Below, one piece after another: positions 37,887-47,498 of a DNA stretch of 64,000 nt. The position numbers were made by a program, and so were the translations under genes. Position 1 is the first letter of the stretch. Every line of letters starts with the position of its first letter. Where the stretch lies: contig OZ241870.1 in the NCBI GenBank assembly GCA_965202875.1, positions 434,001 through 498,000 on the forward strand, written 5' to 3'. Origin of the DNA: HK1 sp965202875 (GTDB lineage Bacteria > Pseudomonadota > Gammaproteobacteria > HK1). The notes under the pieces were generated by a model. The model saw only the letters and a list, made by a program, of their open reading frames with translations, made no database searches and had not been told where the DNA came from.

Positions 37887-39593
37887 ATGGAAAGAATCTG
37901 GCTCGACAGCTATACCGAGGGGGCGCCGCACGACGTCGACCCCGACGCCTACCCGTCCCTCGCCGCCCTCGTCGACGAGGCGATCGCGCGCTTTGGCGAC
38001 CGCCCGGCCTTCGAGAGCATGGGCGCGCGCATCACCTTCGCCGAGCTGGATCGGCTCGCGAAGGACTTCGCGGGGTTCCTCAACGCCACCGCGGGGCTCG
38101 CCGCGGGCGACCGCATCGCCCTGATGATGCCGAACGTCCTCCAGTACCCGGTCGCGCTCGTCGGCGCGCTGCGCGCCGGCCTGGTCGTCGTCAACACCAA
38201 TCCCCTGTACACCGCGCGCGAGCTGCGCCACCAGCTCGCCGACTCCGGCGCCCGGGCGATCGTGGTGCTGGAGAACTTCGGGCACGTGTTGGAGGAGTGC
38301 ATCGGCGACACCGAGGTGGAGCACGTGGTGGTGACCGGGCTCGGAGACATGCTCGGCTTTCCCAAGTCGGCGCTCGCCAACTTCGTGGTGCGGCACGTGA
38401 AGAAGCTCGTGCCCCGGTTCCGGATCGACGGCGCGGTCCGCTGGGGGGACGCGCTCGCCAAGGGACGCGCCGCCGTAGCGGACCGTGGCGCGGCGGCCGG
38501 CAAGGTGGAGCCGAGCGGCGACGATCTCGCCTTTCTCCAGTACACGGGAGGCACCACCGGGCTCTCGAAGGGGGCGATGCTGACCCACCGGAACATGGTC
38601 GCCAACATCCTCCAGACGGACGGCTTCCTGCGGCCCTTCGCCCGTGAGGGGGAGGAGGTGATCGTCACCGCGCTGCCGCTCTACCACATCTTCGCGCTGA
38701 CCGTGAACTGCCTGACCTACATGCGGTTCGGCGCCATGGGCCTGCTGATCGCCAACCCGCGGGACATGCCGGGATTCGTCAAGACCCTCAAGGGGGTGCG
38801 GTTCACCGCGATCACCGGGGTGAACACCCTGTTCAACGGGCTCATGAACACCGGCGGCTTCGCCGAGCTCGACTTCTCGTCGTTGCGCATCTCGGTCGGC
38901 GGCGGCATGGCGGTGCAGAGCGCGGTGGCCGAGCGGTGGAAGCGGATGACCGGGGTCGCGCTCCTCGAAGGCTACGGACTGACGGAGACCTCGCCCGCGG
39001 CCTGCATGAATCCGATGCACCTCGCCGACTACACGGGAATGGTCGGGGTGCCGATGCCGGGCACCGAATGCCGGGTGATCGACGAAGCGGGGAACGCGCT
39101 GCCCACCGATACGCCGGGAGAGCTCTGCGTTCGCGGCCCGCAGGTCATGAAGGGGTACTGGAACCGGCCCGAGGAGACCGCCGAGGTGCTCGACGATGCG
39201 GGGTGGCTGCGCACCGGCGACGTCGCGGAGATGGATGCGGGCGGCTTCTTCCGCATCGTCGACCGGAAGAAGGACATGATCCTGGTGTCGGGGTTCAACG
39301 TGTATCCGAACGAGGTCGAAGAGGTCGTCTCGCAGCATCCCGAGGTCCTGGAGGTCGGCGCGATCGGCGTCGCCGACGAACGCAGCGGGGAGGTGGTCAA
39401 GATCGTCGTCGTGAAGCGTTCGCCGGGGCTGACGGAGGAATCGTTGCGAGCCTACTGCGAGGAGCACCTCGCCGGCTACAAGCGTCCCCGGCACGTCGAG
39501 TTCGCGCAGGAGCTTCCGAAGACCAACGTCGGCAAGATCCTGCGCCGCGAGTTGCGCGAGCAGTTCGGACGCCCCGGCCCGGCCAGCGCATGA
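37887..39593 (+). CDS. fadD: Long-chain acyl-CoA ligase
   Basis: The protein has 568 residues from ATG 37887 after GGAGGAGAGG. AMP-binding motifs are YTGGTTGLSKGAMLTH, GYGLTETSPA, GWLRTGDVAEMDAGG and FRIVDRKKDMILVSGFNVYP. The C-terminal Lys motif is PKTNVGKILRRELR. It activates fatty acids to CoA thioesters at the membrane for the oxidation genes upstream. It is in the same direction and probably under shared control. Confidence 0.9.
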   Translation: MERIWLDSYTEGAPHDVDPDAYPSLAALVDEAIARFGDRPAFESMGARITFAELDRLAKDFAGFLNATAGLAAGDRIALMMPNVLQYPVALVGALRAGLVVVNTNPLYTARELRHQLADSGARAIVVLENFGHVLEECIGDTEVEHVVVTGLGDMLGFPKSALANFVVRHVKKLVPRFRIDGAVRWGDALAKGRAAVADRGAAAGKVEPSGDDLAFLQYTGGTTGLSKGAMLTHRNMVANILQTDGFLRPFAREGEEVIVTALPLYHIFALTVNCLTYMRFGAMGLLIANPRDMPGFVKTLKGVRFTAITGVNTLFNGLMNTGGFAELDFSSLRISVGGGMAVQSAVAERWKRMTGVALLEGYGLTETSPAACMNPMHLADYTGMVGVPMPGTECRVIDEAGNALPTDTPGELCVRGPQVMKGYWNRPEETAEVLDDAGWLRTGDVAEMDAGGFFRIVDRKKDMILVSGFNVYPNEVEEVVSQHPEVLEVGAIGVADERSGEVVKIVVVKRSPGLTEESLRAYCEEHLAGYKRPRHVEFAQELPKTNVGKILRRELREQFGRPGPASA

Positions 39594-39762
39594 GCCGAGC
39601 CGGTGCCGGCGAGATCCAGCCGAGCCTCCCGGGCGCCGCGGCCGGGGTGCTCCCGGGAGCGGCGTGGCCTGTACGGACGCAGGTGTCCCGCCCACCGTGG
39701 CCATTTCCGCGCTCTCGGCGCCGTCATTCCCGCGCAAGCGGGAATCCATGCACTCCGGGAGC

Positions 39763-39945
39763 CAGGGCAAGATCACTAAAAATATATCGATTTCAGTGAG
39801 TTAATTCGATTTGGCGGTCATTTCCGATGAAAACGGCACCGATCCATGTTCGTTTTCCGGATTGCGCCCTTTTTCGAATTGACCTGAATGATGGTGACTC
39901 CTCTAACGTGCTGATAAATCAGGAGGTTTATATGCGGTTGCCCTG
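39763..39945. mobile_element. 183-bp MITE with ISAs1-type ends
   Basis: It begins CAGGGCAAGATCACTAAAAA and ends in GGTTTATATGCGGTTGCCCTG, the same two termini as the full ISAs1 elements here. The interior (~140 bp, AT-rich) is unlike the transposase gene and codes for nothing. The flanks are CTCCGGGAGC and CTCCGGAAGC, a 10-bp duplication with one mismatch. It must be mobilised in trans. Confidence 0.85.
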
Positions 39946-40028
39946 CTCCGGAAGCGGCGTGGCCTGTACGGACACGGGCGTCCCGCCCGCAGCGGGCTGA
40001 CGGCCCGTGACGTCGGCTGATTCGACCA

Positions 40029-40625
40029 TTGCACGCGACGCAATCTCCAGCCCCGGCCGTCCACGCCGAAGACGCGGCAGGGCAGGACGGGCGGTTCCGG
40101 ATTGCGCTCGTCTCCGACACCCACGGGCATCTCGATCCCCGGATCGTGAAGGTCGTCGAGCGATGCCGCCTCGCCGTCCACGCCGGCGACATCGGCAGCA
40201 GTACCGTGCTGGATGCTCTCGCGCAATCGGACCGCCGGGTGACCGCGGTGCGCGGCAACAACGACGTGGCCTCGAAGTGGGACCCGGACGAGCACGCGAG
40301 GCTTGAGCAGCTTCCGTGGGAAGCCGGGCTCTCGCTTCCGGGCGGCCGGCTGGTGGTGACCCACGGGCACCAGATCGTGCAGGATGCGCGCCGGCACGGA
40401 TGGCTGCGCAAGCGCTATCCGGACGCCCGCGTGGTGGTCTACGGGCATACCCATCGGCGGTGCATCGATCGCAGCGCCCGTCCGTGGATCGTCAACCCCG
40501 GTGCGGCGGGCCGGAACCGGACCTTCGGCGGGCCTTCGCTCATCGTGATCGACGTTGACGCCGGCGCCGGCCGCTGGCGCCTGCGCACCGTGCACTTCGA
40601 ACGCCTCCCGCCGCACCGCCGATAG
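40029..40625 (+). CDS. YfcE-type metallophosphoesterase
   Basis: The frame gives 198 residues from TTG 40029; the conserved part starts at FRIALVSDTHGHLDPRIV. The five metal-binding motifs follow in order: SDTHGH, HAGDIGS, RGNND, VVTHGHQ, VYGHTHRR. NPGAAGRNR closes the domain. The family hydrolyses phosphodiesters with two metal ions; the physiological substrate is unknown. The start is uncertain because no ATG precedes the first motif. Confidence 0.82.
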   Translation: MHATQSPAPAVHAEDAAGQDGRFRIALVSDTHGHLDPRIVKVVERCRLAVHAGDIGSSTVLDALAQSDRRVTAVRGNNDVASKWDPDEHARLEQLPWEAGLSLPGGRLVVTHGHQIVQDARRHGWLRKRYPDARVVVYGHTHRRCIDRSARPWIVNPGAAGRNRTFGGPSLIVIDVDAGAGRWRLRTVHFERLPPHRR

Positions 40626-40831
40626 CCCGGCAATGCAGGAGGCCGGCGGATACGCCCCGTCCGGTGCCGTTTCCGATCGGTCCACGCACCGGCGGCGAGA
40701 CGACCGGCGCTACCACGTCGCGCCCGAATCCTGCAAGAGGCGGGCTCTGCGCCCATTCCGCGCTCCCCGGCTTTCCTCCAGGGTATGCCTCCCAATCCGC
40801 CTTGGGGCACCATCATGATCGTGGTACCGTC

Positions 40832-40943
40832 CGTTCGAGATGTCCGGGGGACGCCTCTCCACCACCGGGAACGCGGCCGTCCTCCTGCTCGCGATGTTCG
40901 AGGCGTCCGCGGGACGCCGCCTCACCACCTCGAGGAGAACGCC
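40832..40943. repeat. Imperfect ~45-bp tandem repeat before the Uma2 gene
   Basis: Two units start at GTTCGAGATGTCCGGGGGACG (40836) and GTTCGAGGCGTCCGCGGGACG (40898). Both run through CCTC-ACCACC to GAACGC. The second unit ends in the Shine-Dalgarno sequence GAGGAGAACGCC of the following gene. Its function is unclear. Confidence 0.5.
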
Positions 40944-40944
40944 G

Positions 40945-41676
40945 ATGCGCCAACCCGTCCACTCCCCGGCCGCGGCTGAGATCCATTACCCGAGCTCGGA
41001 CGGCAAGCCCATGGCCGAGAACGACGTCCAGCACACCGCCATGCTCTACGGCGTCGGCGCGCTACGGGTCCACTTCGCCGGACGCGAGGACGTGTACGTG
41101 TCCGGAGACCTGCTCATCTACTACGAGGAAGGGAACCCGCGGGCCTCGGTGGCGCCGGACGTCTTCGTGACGTTCGGGGTGGAGAAGCGGATGCGGATGA
41201 CCTACAAGATGTGGGAGGAGGGGAAGGGGCCGGACTTCGTGCTGGAGGTGGCGTCGCCGGGGACATGGCGTGAGGACGTGGGCCCGAAGCGCCGTCTGTA
41301 TGCGCGGTTGGGGGTGAGGGAGTACTGGCTGTACGACCCGTTGGGAGGACTTCTGAGGCCGGAGCTGCAGGGGTATCGGCTGGTGGGGGGAGGGTACGAG
41401 GCGCGCGAGGCGGTGCGGTCGGTGGACGGGACGCTGGCGCTGTACAGCGAGACGCTGGGTCTCGAACTGCGGGCAAGGGATGGTGAGATGCGATTCCGCG
41501 ACCCCTCGGCGGGACGGGTGCTGCTCAGCTACGAGGAGGTATGCGCTGCCCGCCAGGCCGCCGACGCCCGGGCCGATCGGGAGGCCGCCGCCCGCCAGTC
41601 CGCCGAGAGCCGGGCCAAAGCCGCCGAGGCGCGGATCGCGGAGCTGGAAGCGCTCATCGGAGAGAAGCGCCGCTGA
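40945..41676 (+). CDS. Uma2-family (DUF820) endonuclease-like protein
   Basis: The protein has 243 residues from ATG 40945. A restriction-endonuclease-like core reads VAPDVFVTFGVEKRMRM, GPDFVLEVASPGTWREDVGP, KRRLYARLGVREYWLYDPLG, with the Asp, Glu and Lys spacing of PD-(D/E)XK proteins. A C-terminal Ala/Arg/Glu coiled coil (ADREAAARQSAESRAKAAEA) is common in the family. The family is often multicopy and of unknown role. Confidence 0.82.
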   Translation: MRQPVHSPAAAEIHYPSSDGKPMAENDVQHTAMLYGVGALRVHFAGREDVYVSGDLLIYYEEGNPRASVAPDVFVTFGVEKRMRMTYKMWEEGKGPDFVLEVASPGTWREDVGPKRRLYARLGVREYWLYDPLGGLLRPELQGYRLVGGGYEAREAVRSVDGTLALYSETLGLELRARDGEMRFRDPSAGRVLLSYEEVCAARQAADARADREAAARQSAESRAKAAEARIAELEALIGEKRR

Positions 41677-41756
41677 ACGATCGTCACGGATTCGTCACCG
41701 TCCCTCCCCAGGCAACGGCTTGGTGGACCGCGCTCCGGCGTCCACACCGTTCCCGC

Positions 41757-42491
41757 TCAGGCCGGCAAGGCTTCCGGTGGCGTGAGCCGGCAGCCCGCCT
41801 CGTCCCATACCAGCACCGTGCCCCGGTCGTACCAGTCGCCGAGCACGATGCGGGTGGACGGGCCTGTGTCGAGATCGAGCGCATGGACGGCGGGGCGATG
41901 CGTGTGTCCGTGGATCATCCGCGTCGCGTCGTGTTCCGAGAGCACCCGCACCACCTCTTCATGGGTGACGTCCATGATGTCCTCGGGCTTGAGCCGGGTG
42001 CGGGAACGCGAAGTGGTGCGTATTCCGGCCGCTTCGCGCGCCCGCTCCTCCATCGGGCGTGCGAGGAAGGCCCGCTGGCTCGCGGGGTCGCGCGTGTAGC
42101 GCCGGAACGCCTGGTACTCGGTGTCGCGGGTACAGAGCGTATCTCCATGCAGGAGCACCGTCCGTTCGCCCATGGCCTCGATGACGAGCGGCTCGTCGGC
42201 AAGCCGGCAGCCGGTCCTTTCGGCGAAGGCGTCACCCAGCAGGAAGTCGTGATTGCCTCGGATCAGATCGATGGGGATGCCGGCCGCGACGGTCTCGGCG
42301 AGCGCGGCCTCGACCTGCGGGTGTGGCTCGCGCGCGTCGTCGTCGCCGAGCCACAGGTCGAACACGTCCCCGAGGAGGTAGAGCCGATCCGCCCGCCGCA
42401 CCGGACCGGAGAGGAACTCCAGGAAGGCCGCGACCGCGCCGGGACGGCCGGCGGCGAGATGCACGTCGCTCGCGAACAGGAACATCGGCAT
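41757..42491 (-). CDS. lpxH: UDP-2,3-diacylglucosamine diphosphatase
   Basis: The protein has 244 residues from ATG 42491. Calcineurin-type motifs are FASDVHLAAGRP, YLLGDVFDLWLGDDD, DLIRGNHDFLLGD, LLHGDTLCTRDTEYQAFRR and MIHGHTHRPAVH. The TLCTRDxxYQ signature separates LpxH from other phosphatases. It makes lipid X in lipid A synthesis at the inner membrane, confirming an outer membrane with LPS. Confidence 0.92.
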   Translation of the reverse strand: MPMFLFASDVHLAAGRPGAVAAFLEFLSGPVRRADRLYLLGDVFDLWLGDDDAREPHPQVEAALAETVAAGIPIDLIRGNHDFLLGDAFAERTGCRLADEPLVIEAMGERTVLLHGDTLCTRDTEYQAFRRYTRDPASQRAFLARPMEERAREAAGIRTTSRSRTRLKPEDIMDVTHEEVVRVLSEHDATRMIHGHTHRPAVHALDLDTGPSTRIVLGDWYDRGTVLVWDEAGCRLTPPEALPA

Positions 42492-42553
42492 GTCACGCCG
42501 GAACAGGATGCGGCATCGCGGCCTGGATCATCGTTCCAGCGGAAATCGGCAGC

Positions 42554-42685
42554 TCAAGCCGGGGGGAGCGCCGGACATCTATGGTCCGCGGTATGGACTC
42601 CGCCCCGGTGCATGATCGCGAGCGCGGCGATCCGGGCATCGGTGACCGGATTGCCGCCGGCCGATCCGGCAGCGGCCAGCAGCAC
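42554..42685 (-). pseudogene. VapC toxin C-terminal remnant
   Basis: The frame reads GNPVTDARIAALAIMHRGGV, HTADHRCPALPPA, matching the end of PIN toxins (TDARIAALAIxHGxxLxTxDxDF). The N-terminal two thirds with the first catalytic Asp residues are missing. The antitoxin remnant lies immediately upstream. Confidence 0.6.
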
Positions 42686-42705
42686 GTGACGGGTATGGCG
42701 CCCAA

Positions 42706-42943
42706 CTCCATGTCTCCATCGAGCGAATCGAGAAGCACCGGGTCGTAGCCGCCCCGCAGGCCCACCGGAGACGCAAGCGGAGCGAACGGCGCCTCAACGG
42801 CGTCGCAACGCAGATCCGCCGACCCTTGTACGACCGCCTGGTTCAATACTTCCTGGAAGCTCTGCCCACGCTGGCGCATTGCCTCCCGGAGCAGGCGTTC
42901 GGCTTCGGGTTCGAGTGTGACCGTCGTGCGCGAAAGACACCAT
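42706..42943 (-). pseudogene. Ribbon-helix-helix antitoxin (VapB-like), frameshifted at start
   Basis: ATG 42943 gives MVSFA. The conserved part RTTVTLEPEAERLLREAMRQ, RGQSFQEVLNQAVVQG is in another phase, two bases short. A tail with PFAPLASPVGLRGGYDPVLLDSL follows. The RHH and VapC remnants together form a dead VapBC module. Confidence 0.6.
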
Positions 42944-43166
42944 GATGCCGAACATCGTTTGCTGTCAAGATGCAATTTGCGATTCGCAACCGTTCGCAGT
43001 GGATTGTGCCTGCCGGACCGGCTCTGCGTTTCCACCGACGACCAGTGCCCGAACGTGGGAGAATCCGGAGAGTTGTCCCGGGTCACGGCGCCCGCGCCCA
43101 TTGCCACGCGGACCCGGGTGCCGGTTAAGATGCGCGCTTCGGCCATTTGGCGCCGGAGCGGCGGCC

Positions 43167-44567
43167 ATGCTGCGGATCTACAACACGCTGACGCGAACGA
43201 AAGAGACGTTCCGCCCGATCGAGCCGGATCACGTGCGGATGTACGTGTGCGGGATGACCGTCTACGACTACTGCCATCTCGGCCATGCGCGGGTGCTCGT
43301 GGCGTTCGACATGGTCGTCCGTTACTTGCGCAGCCTGGGCTACCGGGTGACGTACGTGCGCAACGTGACCGACGTCGACGACAAGATCATCGCCCGCGCG
43401 AACGAGAACGGTGAGGATTTCAGGATGCTGACGCGGCGCTTCACGGAGTACATGCACGAGGATTGCCGTGCACTCGGCCTGCTCGACCCGGAGGCGGAGC
43501 CGCGCGCGACGCAGTACATCGGGCCGATCGTCTCGATGGTGGAGCGGCTGATCGAGGGCGGCTCCGCGTACCGTGGGACGAATGGGGACGTCTACTACGA
43601 CGTGAGCACGTTCCCTGCCTACGGCGCCTTGTCGGACCGGCGGAGCGAGGATCTGCGCAGCGGCGCCCGGGTCGAGATCGACGAAGCGAAGGACGACCCT
43701 CTCGACTTCGTGCTGTGGAAATCGTCGAAGCCCGGGGAGCCGAGCTGGGAGTCTCCGTGGGGTCCGGGCCGGCCCGGCTGGCACATCGAGTGCTCGGCGA
43801 TGTCGACCGAGTGCCTTGGGCGTCACTTCGACATCCACGGCGGGGGCATGGATCTGCAATTCCCGCACCACGAGAACGAGATCGCACAAAGCGAGGCCGC
43901 GAGCGGCGGCAAATTCGTGAACGTGTGGATGCACAACGGCTTCGTGCGCATCGACGACGAGAAGATGTCGAAGTCGCTCGGCAACTTCTCAACGCTCCGC
44001 GACGTGCTGGAGCGCTACCCGGCCGAGGCGGTGCGTTTCTTCATGCTTTCGAGCCACTACCGCAGTCCGCTCAACTACGCGGAGGACCATCTCCGGCAGG
44101 CCGATGCCGCCCTCCGGCGCCTGTACACGGCGTTGCGCGGAATCGGCGGGTCCCCGGCGGATGCACCCGACGCGGGATGGCTCACCCGCTTTCGGGCGGC
44201 GATGGACGACGACTTCAACACCCCGGAAGCGATCTCGGTGCTCTTCGATCTCGCCCGCGAGGTCAACCGCGCGCGCGAGCCGGGGGCGGAGGACCGGGGC
44301 AGAGCGAGCGTCCTCGCGGGGACGTTGCGCGCACTGGGCGCGGCGCTCGGTCTCCTGGGCGCCGACCCGGAGGCATACCTGCACGGCGAGTCCGCAGGCG
44401 ACGGCCCGGACGATGCCGAGATCGAGGCGATGATCGCGGAGCGGTCCGCGGCGCGGGCACGCAAGGACTGGGCCGAGGCGGATCGCTGGCGCGATGTACT
44501 CACCGCCGCGGGCATCGTCCTCGAGGACGGGGCGGAGGGCACGGTCTGGCGGCGCGCTCGCTCGTAG
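43167..44567 (+). CDS. cysS: Cysteinyl-tRNA synthetase
   Basis: The protein has 466 residues from ATG 43167. Class I motifs are VYDYCHLGHARV (HIGH) and IDDEKMSKSLGNF (KMSKS). The zinc ligands are in MYVCGMTVYD, GWHIECSAMS and FPHHENEIAQSEA. It charges tRNA-Cys. Full length for the family. Confidence 0.95.
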   Translation: MLRIYNTLTRTKETFRPIEPDHVRMYVCGMTVYDYCHLGHARVLVAFDMVVRYLRSLGYRVTYVRNVTDVDDKIIARANENGEDFRMLTRRFTEYMHEDCRALGLLDPEAEPRATQYIGPIVSMVERLIEGGSAYRGTNGDVYYDVSTFPAYGALSDRRSEDLRSGARVEIDEAKDDPLDFVLWKSSKPGEPSWESPWGPGRPGWHIECSAMSTECLGRHFDIHGGGMDLQFPHHENEIAQSEAASGGKFVNVWMHNGFVRIDDEKMSKSLGNFSTLRDVLERYPAEAVRFFMLSSHYRSPLNYAEDHLRQADAALRRLYTALRGIGGSPADAPDAGWLTRFRAAMDDDFNTPEAISVLFDLAREVNRAREPGAEDRGRASVLAGTLRALGAALGLLGADPEAYLHGESAGDGPDDAEIEAMIAERSAARARKDWAEADRWRDVLTAAGIVLEDGAEGTVWRRARS

Positions 44568-44841
44568 TCTCCCCTCCCCTTCCCCGTTCCGCGCTCGAGG
44601 TCCGATCCGGCGCACGAACTCCCGCTCACGGTACGCGGGACAAGGTCCGGCGGCGAAGATCGCGGGCGCCCTCGAACGTCCGGTTGTCGATCTGCCCACC
44701 GAACACCGGCCACCCGAGCAATACGCCGCCTGGGGATTGCTTCCGGTCGGATTCGGAGCCGGGATCAGGCGCCGCACTTCCGGTTCGATCCGGGACCGGG
44801 ACCGAACGCCGCGCTCGTGGGCGGAGGACTCCAAGCAGGAA

Positions 44842-45717
44842 TCAGACGCCGCGCTTGCGGATCGATTCCGCGATGCGGAGCGTGCGCCGGGCCTTCTCCA
44901 CGATCGGATGGTCGATGAAGTATCCATCGACCTGGATGGACGCGGACCCCTCCGCCTCGGCCTGCTCGAAGGCCACGAGGTAACGTTCGGACATTGCGAT
45001 CTCGTCGCCGCTCGGAGTGAACACCTCGTTGACCGGCCCCACCTGCTCCGGGTGGATGCAGAGCTTGCCCTGAAATCCGCAATCGCGGGCAAGCTCGGCC
45101 GAACGCCGGAGCGCGTCCACCTCGCCGAGATGGATGAACACCGTATCAATGGGCGGATCGAGCCCGGCCGCGCGCGATTCGAGTACGATCGCGGCACGGG
45201 CGTGATCGAGCTCGCGCTCCTCGAACGTCCACCGCATCCCCATGTCGAGGGTGTAGTCTCCGGCGCCGAACGAGAGCCGCCGCACCCGCGCGCAGGCGCC
45301 CGCGAGGTCGCGCAGCACGGCCACGCCGCGGCCGGTCTCGATGATCGGCATGAGGTCGATGCCCCCCGCCGCGAGACCCCGCGCGCGCTCCAGCGAGGCG
45401 ATCATCCAGTCCACGGCCACGAGCTGGGCGGCCGATTCGACCTTCGGCAGCACGATGCCGTCCACCCCGGGCCTGACGACGGCTTGCAGATCATCGAAGC
45501 AGAAGGGCGTGTCGAACGCGTTGATCCGGATGTAGCCGAGGACGCGGCGCGGCGCCTGGAACGCGGCCACCACCTTCTCGCGCGTGGCGAGCTTCTCGGC
45601 GACGGCAACCGCGTCCTCAAGGTCGAGAACCACGACGTCGGCGTCGAGCGTGAGCGCCTTCCCGACGCGGCGTGCGTGGTTGCCCGGCGCGAACAGCAGC
45701 GATCTGAAGACGGACAT
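44842..45717 (-). CDS. CitE-like CoA-ester lyase (HpcH/HpaI aldolase family)
   Basis: The protein has 291 residues from ATG 45717 (MSVFRSLLFAPGNHARRVGK). Motifs are DADVVVLDLEDAV, GYIRINAFDTPF, VDGIVLPKVES, MPIIETGRGV, FGAGDYTLDMGMRW and GKLCIHPEQV. These fit citryl-/malyl-CoA lyase-like TIM-barrel enzymes that use Mg2+. The CoA-transferase remnant and the acyl-CoA dehydrogenase nearby suggest dicarboxylate CoA metabolism, but the substrate is not fixed. Confidence 0.85.
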   Translation of the reverse strand: MSVFRSLLFAPGNHARRVGKALTLDADVVVLDLEDAVAVAEKLATREKVVAAFQAPRRVLGYIRINAFDTPFCFDDLQAVVRPGVDGIVLPKVESAAQLVAVDWMIASLERARGLAAGGIDLMPIIETGRGVAVLRDLAGACARVRRLSFGAGDYTLDMGMRWTFEERELDHARAAIVLESRAAGLDPPIDTVFIHLGEVDALRRSAELARDCGFQGKLCIHPEQVGPVNEVFTPSGDEIAMSERYLVAFEQAEAEGSASIQVDGYFIDHPIVEKARRTLRIAESIRKRGV

Positions 45718-45919
45718 GGCGACCCTCGTTGCTTCCGTGGTGGCGGGGTCCTCTGCAAGGTGCGGCCGACACGCGGCCCAATCGCGCCGGCACGCAGTCT
45801 AGCAGCACGAGGCCGCGCCGCCGTTCGGCCCCGGCGCGGGATTGTGAGACCATCGGCGGCACGCGGTCCGACCGGAATCCGACGTCCGGTCAAGACGAAC
45901 TCCGAACGGCCCGATGCCG

Positions 45920-46224
45920 CGCCGCCGGCGCTCAACCTCGCGCCGCTCGCCGGCCACACCGCGTTGCGGGCCGCTACGATGGACGACCTCCTCGCGCGTG
46001 AGGCCCGGCTCTCCGGCGCAGACCGTCTCGTTGTGCGCGGCCAGGGTCGGCCCGGGACGGCGATCCCGCCCGGGGTGTCGGAGAGTCCCCTGGAGGGCGA
46101 TCTCGCCGATGTCCGGACGCTCGATCCTGATGACCTCGGCGCCAATCTCCGCGAGACACGTCGCGGCGAAGGGCGCGGCGGCGAAGGTGGCGGCGTCGAG
46201 CACCCGGACGTCGTCGAGCGGCAT
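45920..46224 (-). pseudogene. CaiB/BaiF CoA-transferase, internally deleted
   Basis: ATG 46224 gives MPLDDVRVLDAATFAAAPFA, LAEIGAEVIRIERPDIGE, the N-terminus of class III CoA-transferases. After ~47 residues it jumps to GPTLAAHNETVCAGEPGLTREEV, the C-terminal end of the same family. About 300 residues, including the catalytic Asp, are gone. Confidence 0.72.
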
Positions 46225-46267
46225 GGTCTTCTCGATCACCGGCTCTGCCTCCGGGTGGCGTATTGGT

Positions 46268-46308
46268 CCGTGGTGACGTCTTTTGTCCCGTGGTGACGTC
46301 TTTTGTCG
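46268..46308. repeat. Two tandem 20-bp repeats
   Basis: CGTGGTGACGTCTTTTGTC occurs twice in a row between the CoA-transferase remnant and the AbrB-like gene. It contains GTGACGTC and may be a regulatory repeat or a slippage product. Confidence 0.5.
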
Positions 46309-46398
46309 ATGCGTCCCCTGCGCCAGGCCGGCCGCCTGCACGGAGAAAACGGTGAATCGCGCGACGACGATGGCGGCCATGTCGACCTACGCACGCCA

Positions 46399-47455
46399 AT
46401 GAGGCCGTCGCCGGCGCTGCTCGCGGGAAGGCTGGGCCGCACCCTTGCCGTCGGCGTGGCCGGCGGCGCCCTTCTTGACTGGCTGCACCTGCCTCTGGCG
46501 TGGATGCTCGGAGCGATGGTCGCAACCACCGCGGCCTCGCTCGGCGGCGCGAACGCTCTACGTCCTCACCCCGATGCGCTCGGTCATGATCACGATCCTC
46601 GGTGTGCTGCTCGGTGCGAGCTTCACCCTGGAGATCCTCGACAAGGCCTGCGGATGGCCGCTCACCATCGGCTGCCTGGCGATCTATCTCGGCCTCCTGA
46701 TCGGCATCCTCTTTCTCTACTTCCACCGGGTCATGGGCCTTGATGCGCCCACCGCGTACTTCTCGGCCACCCCGGGTGGCTTGAGCGAGATGGTCGTCAC
46801 CGGCGCCGCGATGGGCGGGGACGACCGCACCATCGCGCTCATTCATCCCTGGCGGGCGCTGGTGGTCCTCGCGCTCCCGTTGTGGTTCCGCTTCATGATC
46901 GGAGTGGCTCCCGCCCCGTCCGGCATGGGGCCGTCGGTGGCCGCGACCGGGCTGTCCGACCTCGCGGTGCTCGCGGCCTGCGCAATCGCCGGTGTCGCCG
47001 TGGGACGTCTCGTCCGGCTGCCCGCGTACCTGCTCTCGGGCCCCATGCTCGCGAGCGCCGTCGTTCACGTCACCGGGCCGAGTGCCTCGGTGCCGCCGTG
47101 GGAGCTGGTTGCGGCGGCGCAAATCGTCATGGATTCCAGCATCGGCACCCGCTTCAGCGGCGTGCCGGTACGCCGGGTTCTCGACCTGACGGCCGGCGCG
47201 CTGATCTCCACGGTGCTGATGCTCGCCGCCACCGTCTCGTTCGGACTCGGACTCGCGTCCCTCACCGGGATCGGCTGGCAGCCCATCATGCTCGCCTACG
47301 CACCGGGCGGGCTGGCCGAGATGAGCCTTGTCGCACTGTCGCTCGGCATCGAAACCGCGTTCGTCGCAACCCACCACGTCATTCGCATCGGACTCATCGT
47401 GATCGTGGCGCCGCTCGTGTTCGCGCGCCTCCGCCCCTCCGGCGGGAGCATCTGA
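46399..47455 (+). pseudogene. AbrB-family (Gneg_AbrB_dup) membrane protein, frameshifted
   Basis: ATG 46399 starts MRPSPALLAGRLGRTLAVGV, LPLAWMLGAMVATTAASLGG. Near 46550 the phase changes. The remaining ~290 residues continue as MRSVMITILGVLLGASFTLE, FSATPGGLSEMVVTGAAMGG, YLLSGPMLASAVVHVTG and LAYAPGGLAEMSLVALSLGI, the duplicated AbrB-type transporter-like fold with ~9 helices and two PGGLxEM motifs. Function in the family is not settled. The rest of the frame is open, so a recent change or sequencing error is possible. Confidence 0.78.
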
Positions 47456-47498
47456 TCCGGATCTGTCTCCTGAAGCAGATCGAGGTGGAATCCGGGAA

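Noticed and set aside
42493..43146. 217-residue minus-strand protein
   Set aside because: Only its middle is a real family (VapB-like RHH); its ends are unrelated sequence joined by a frameshift.
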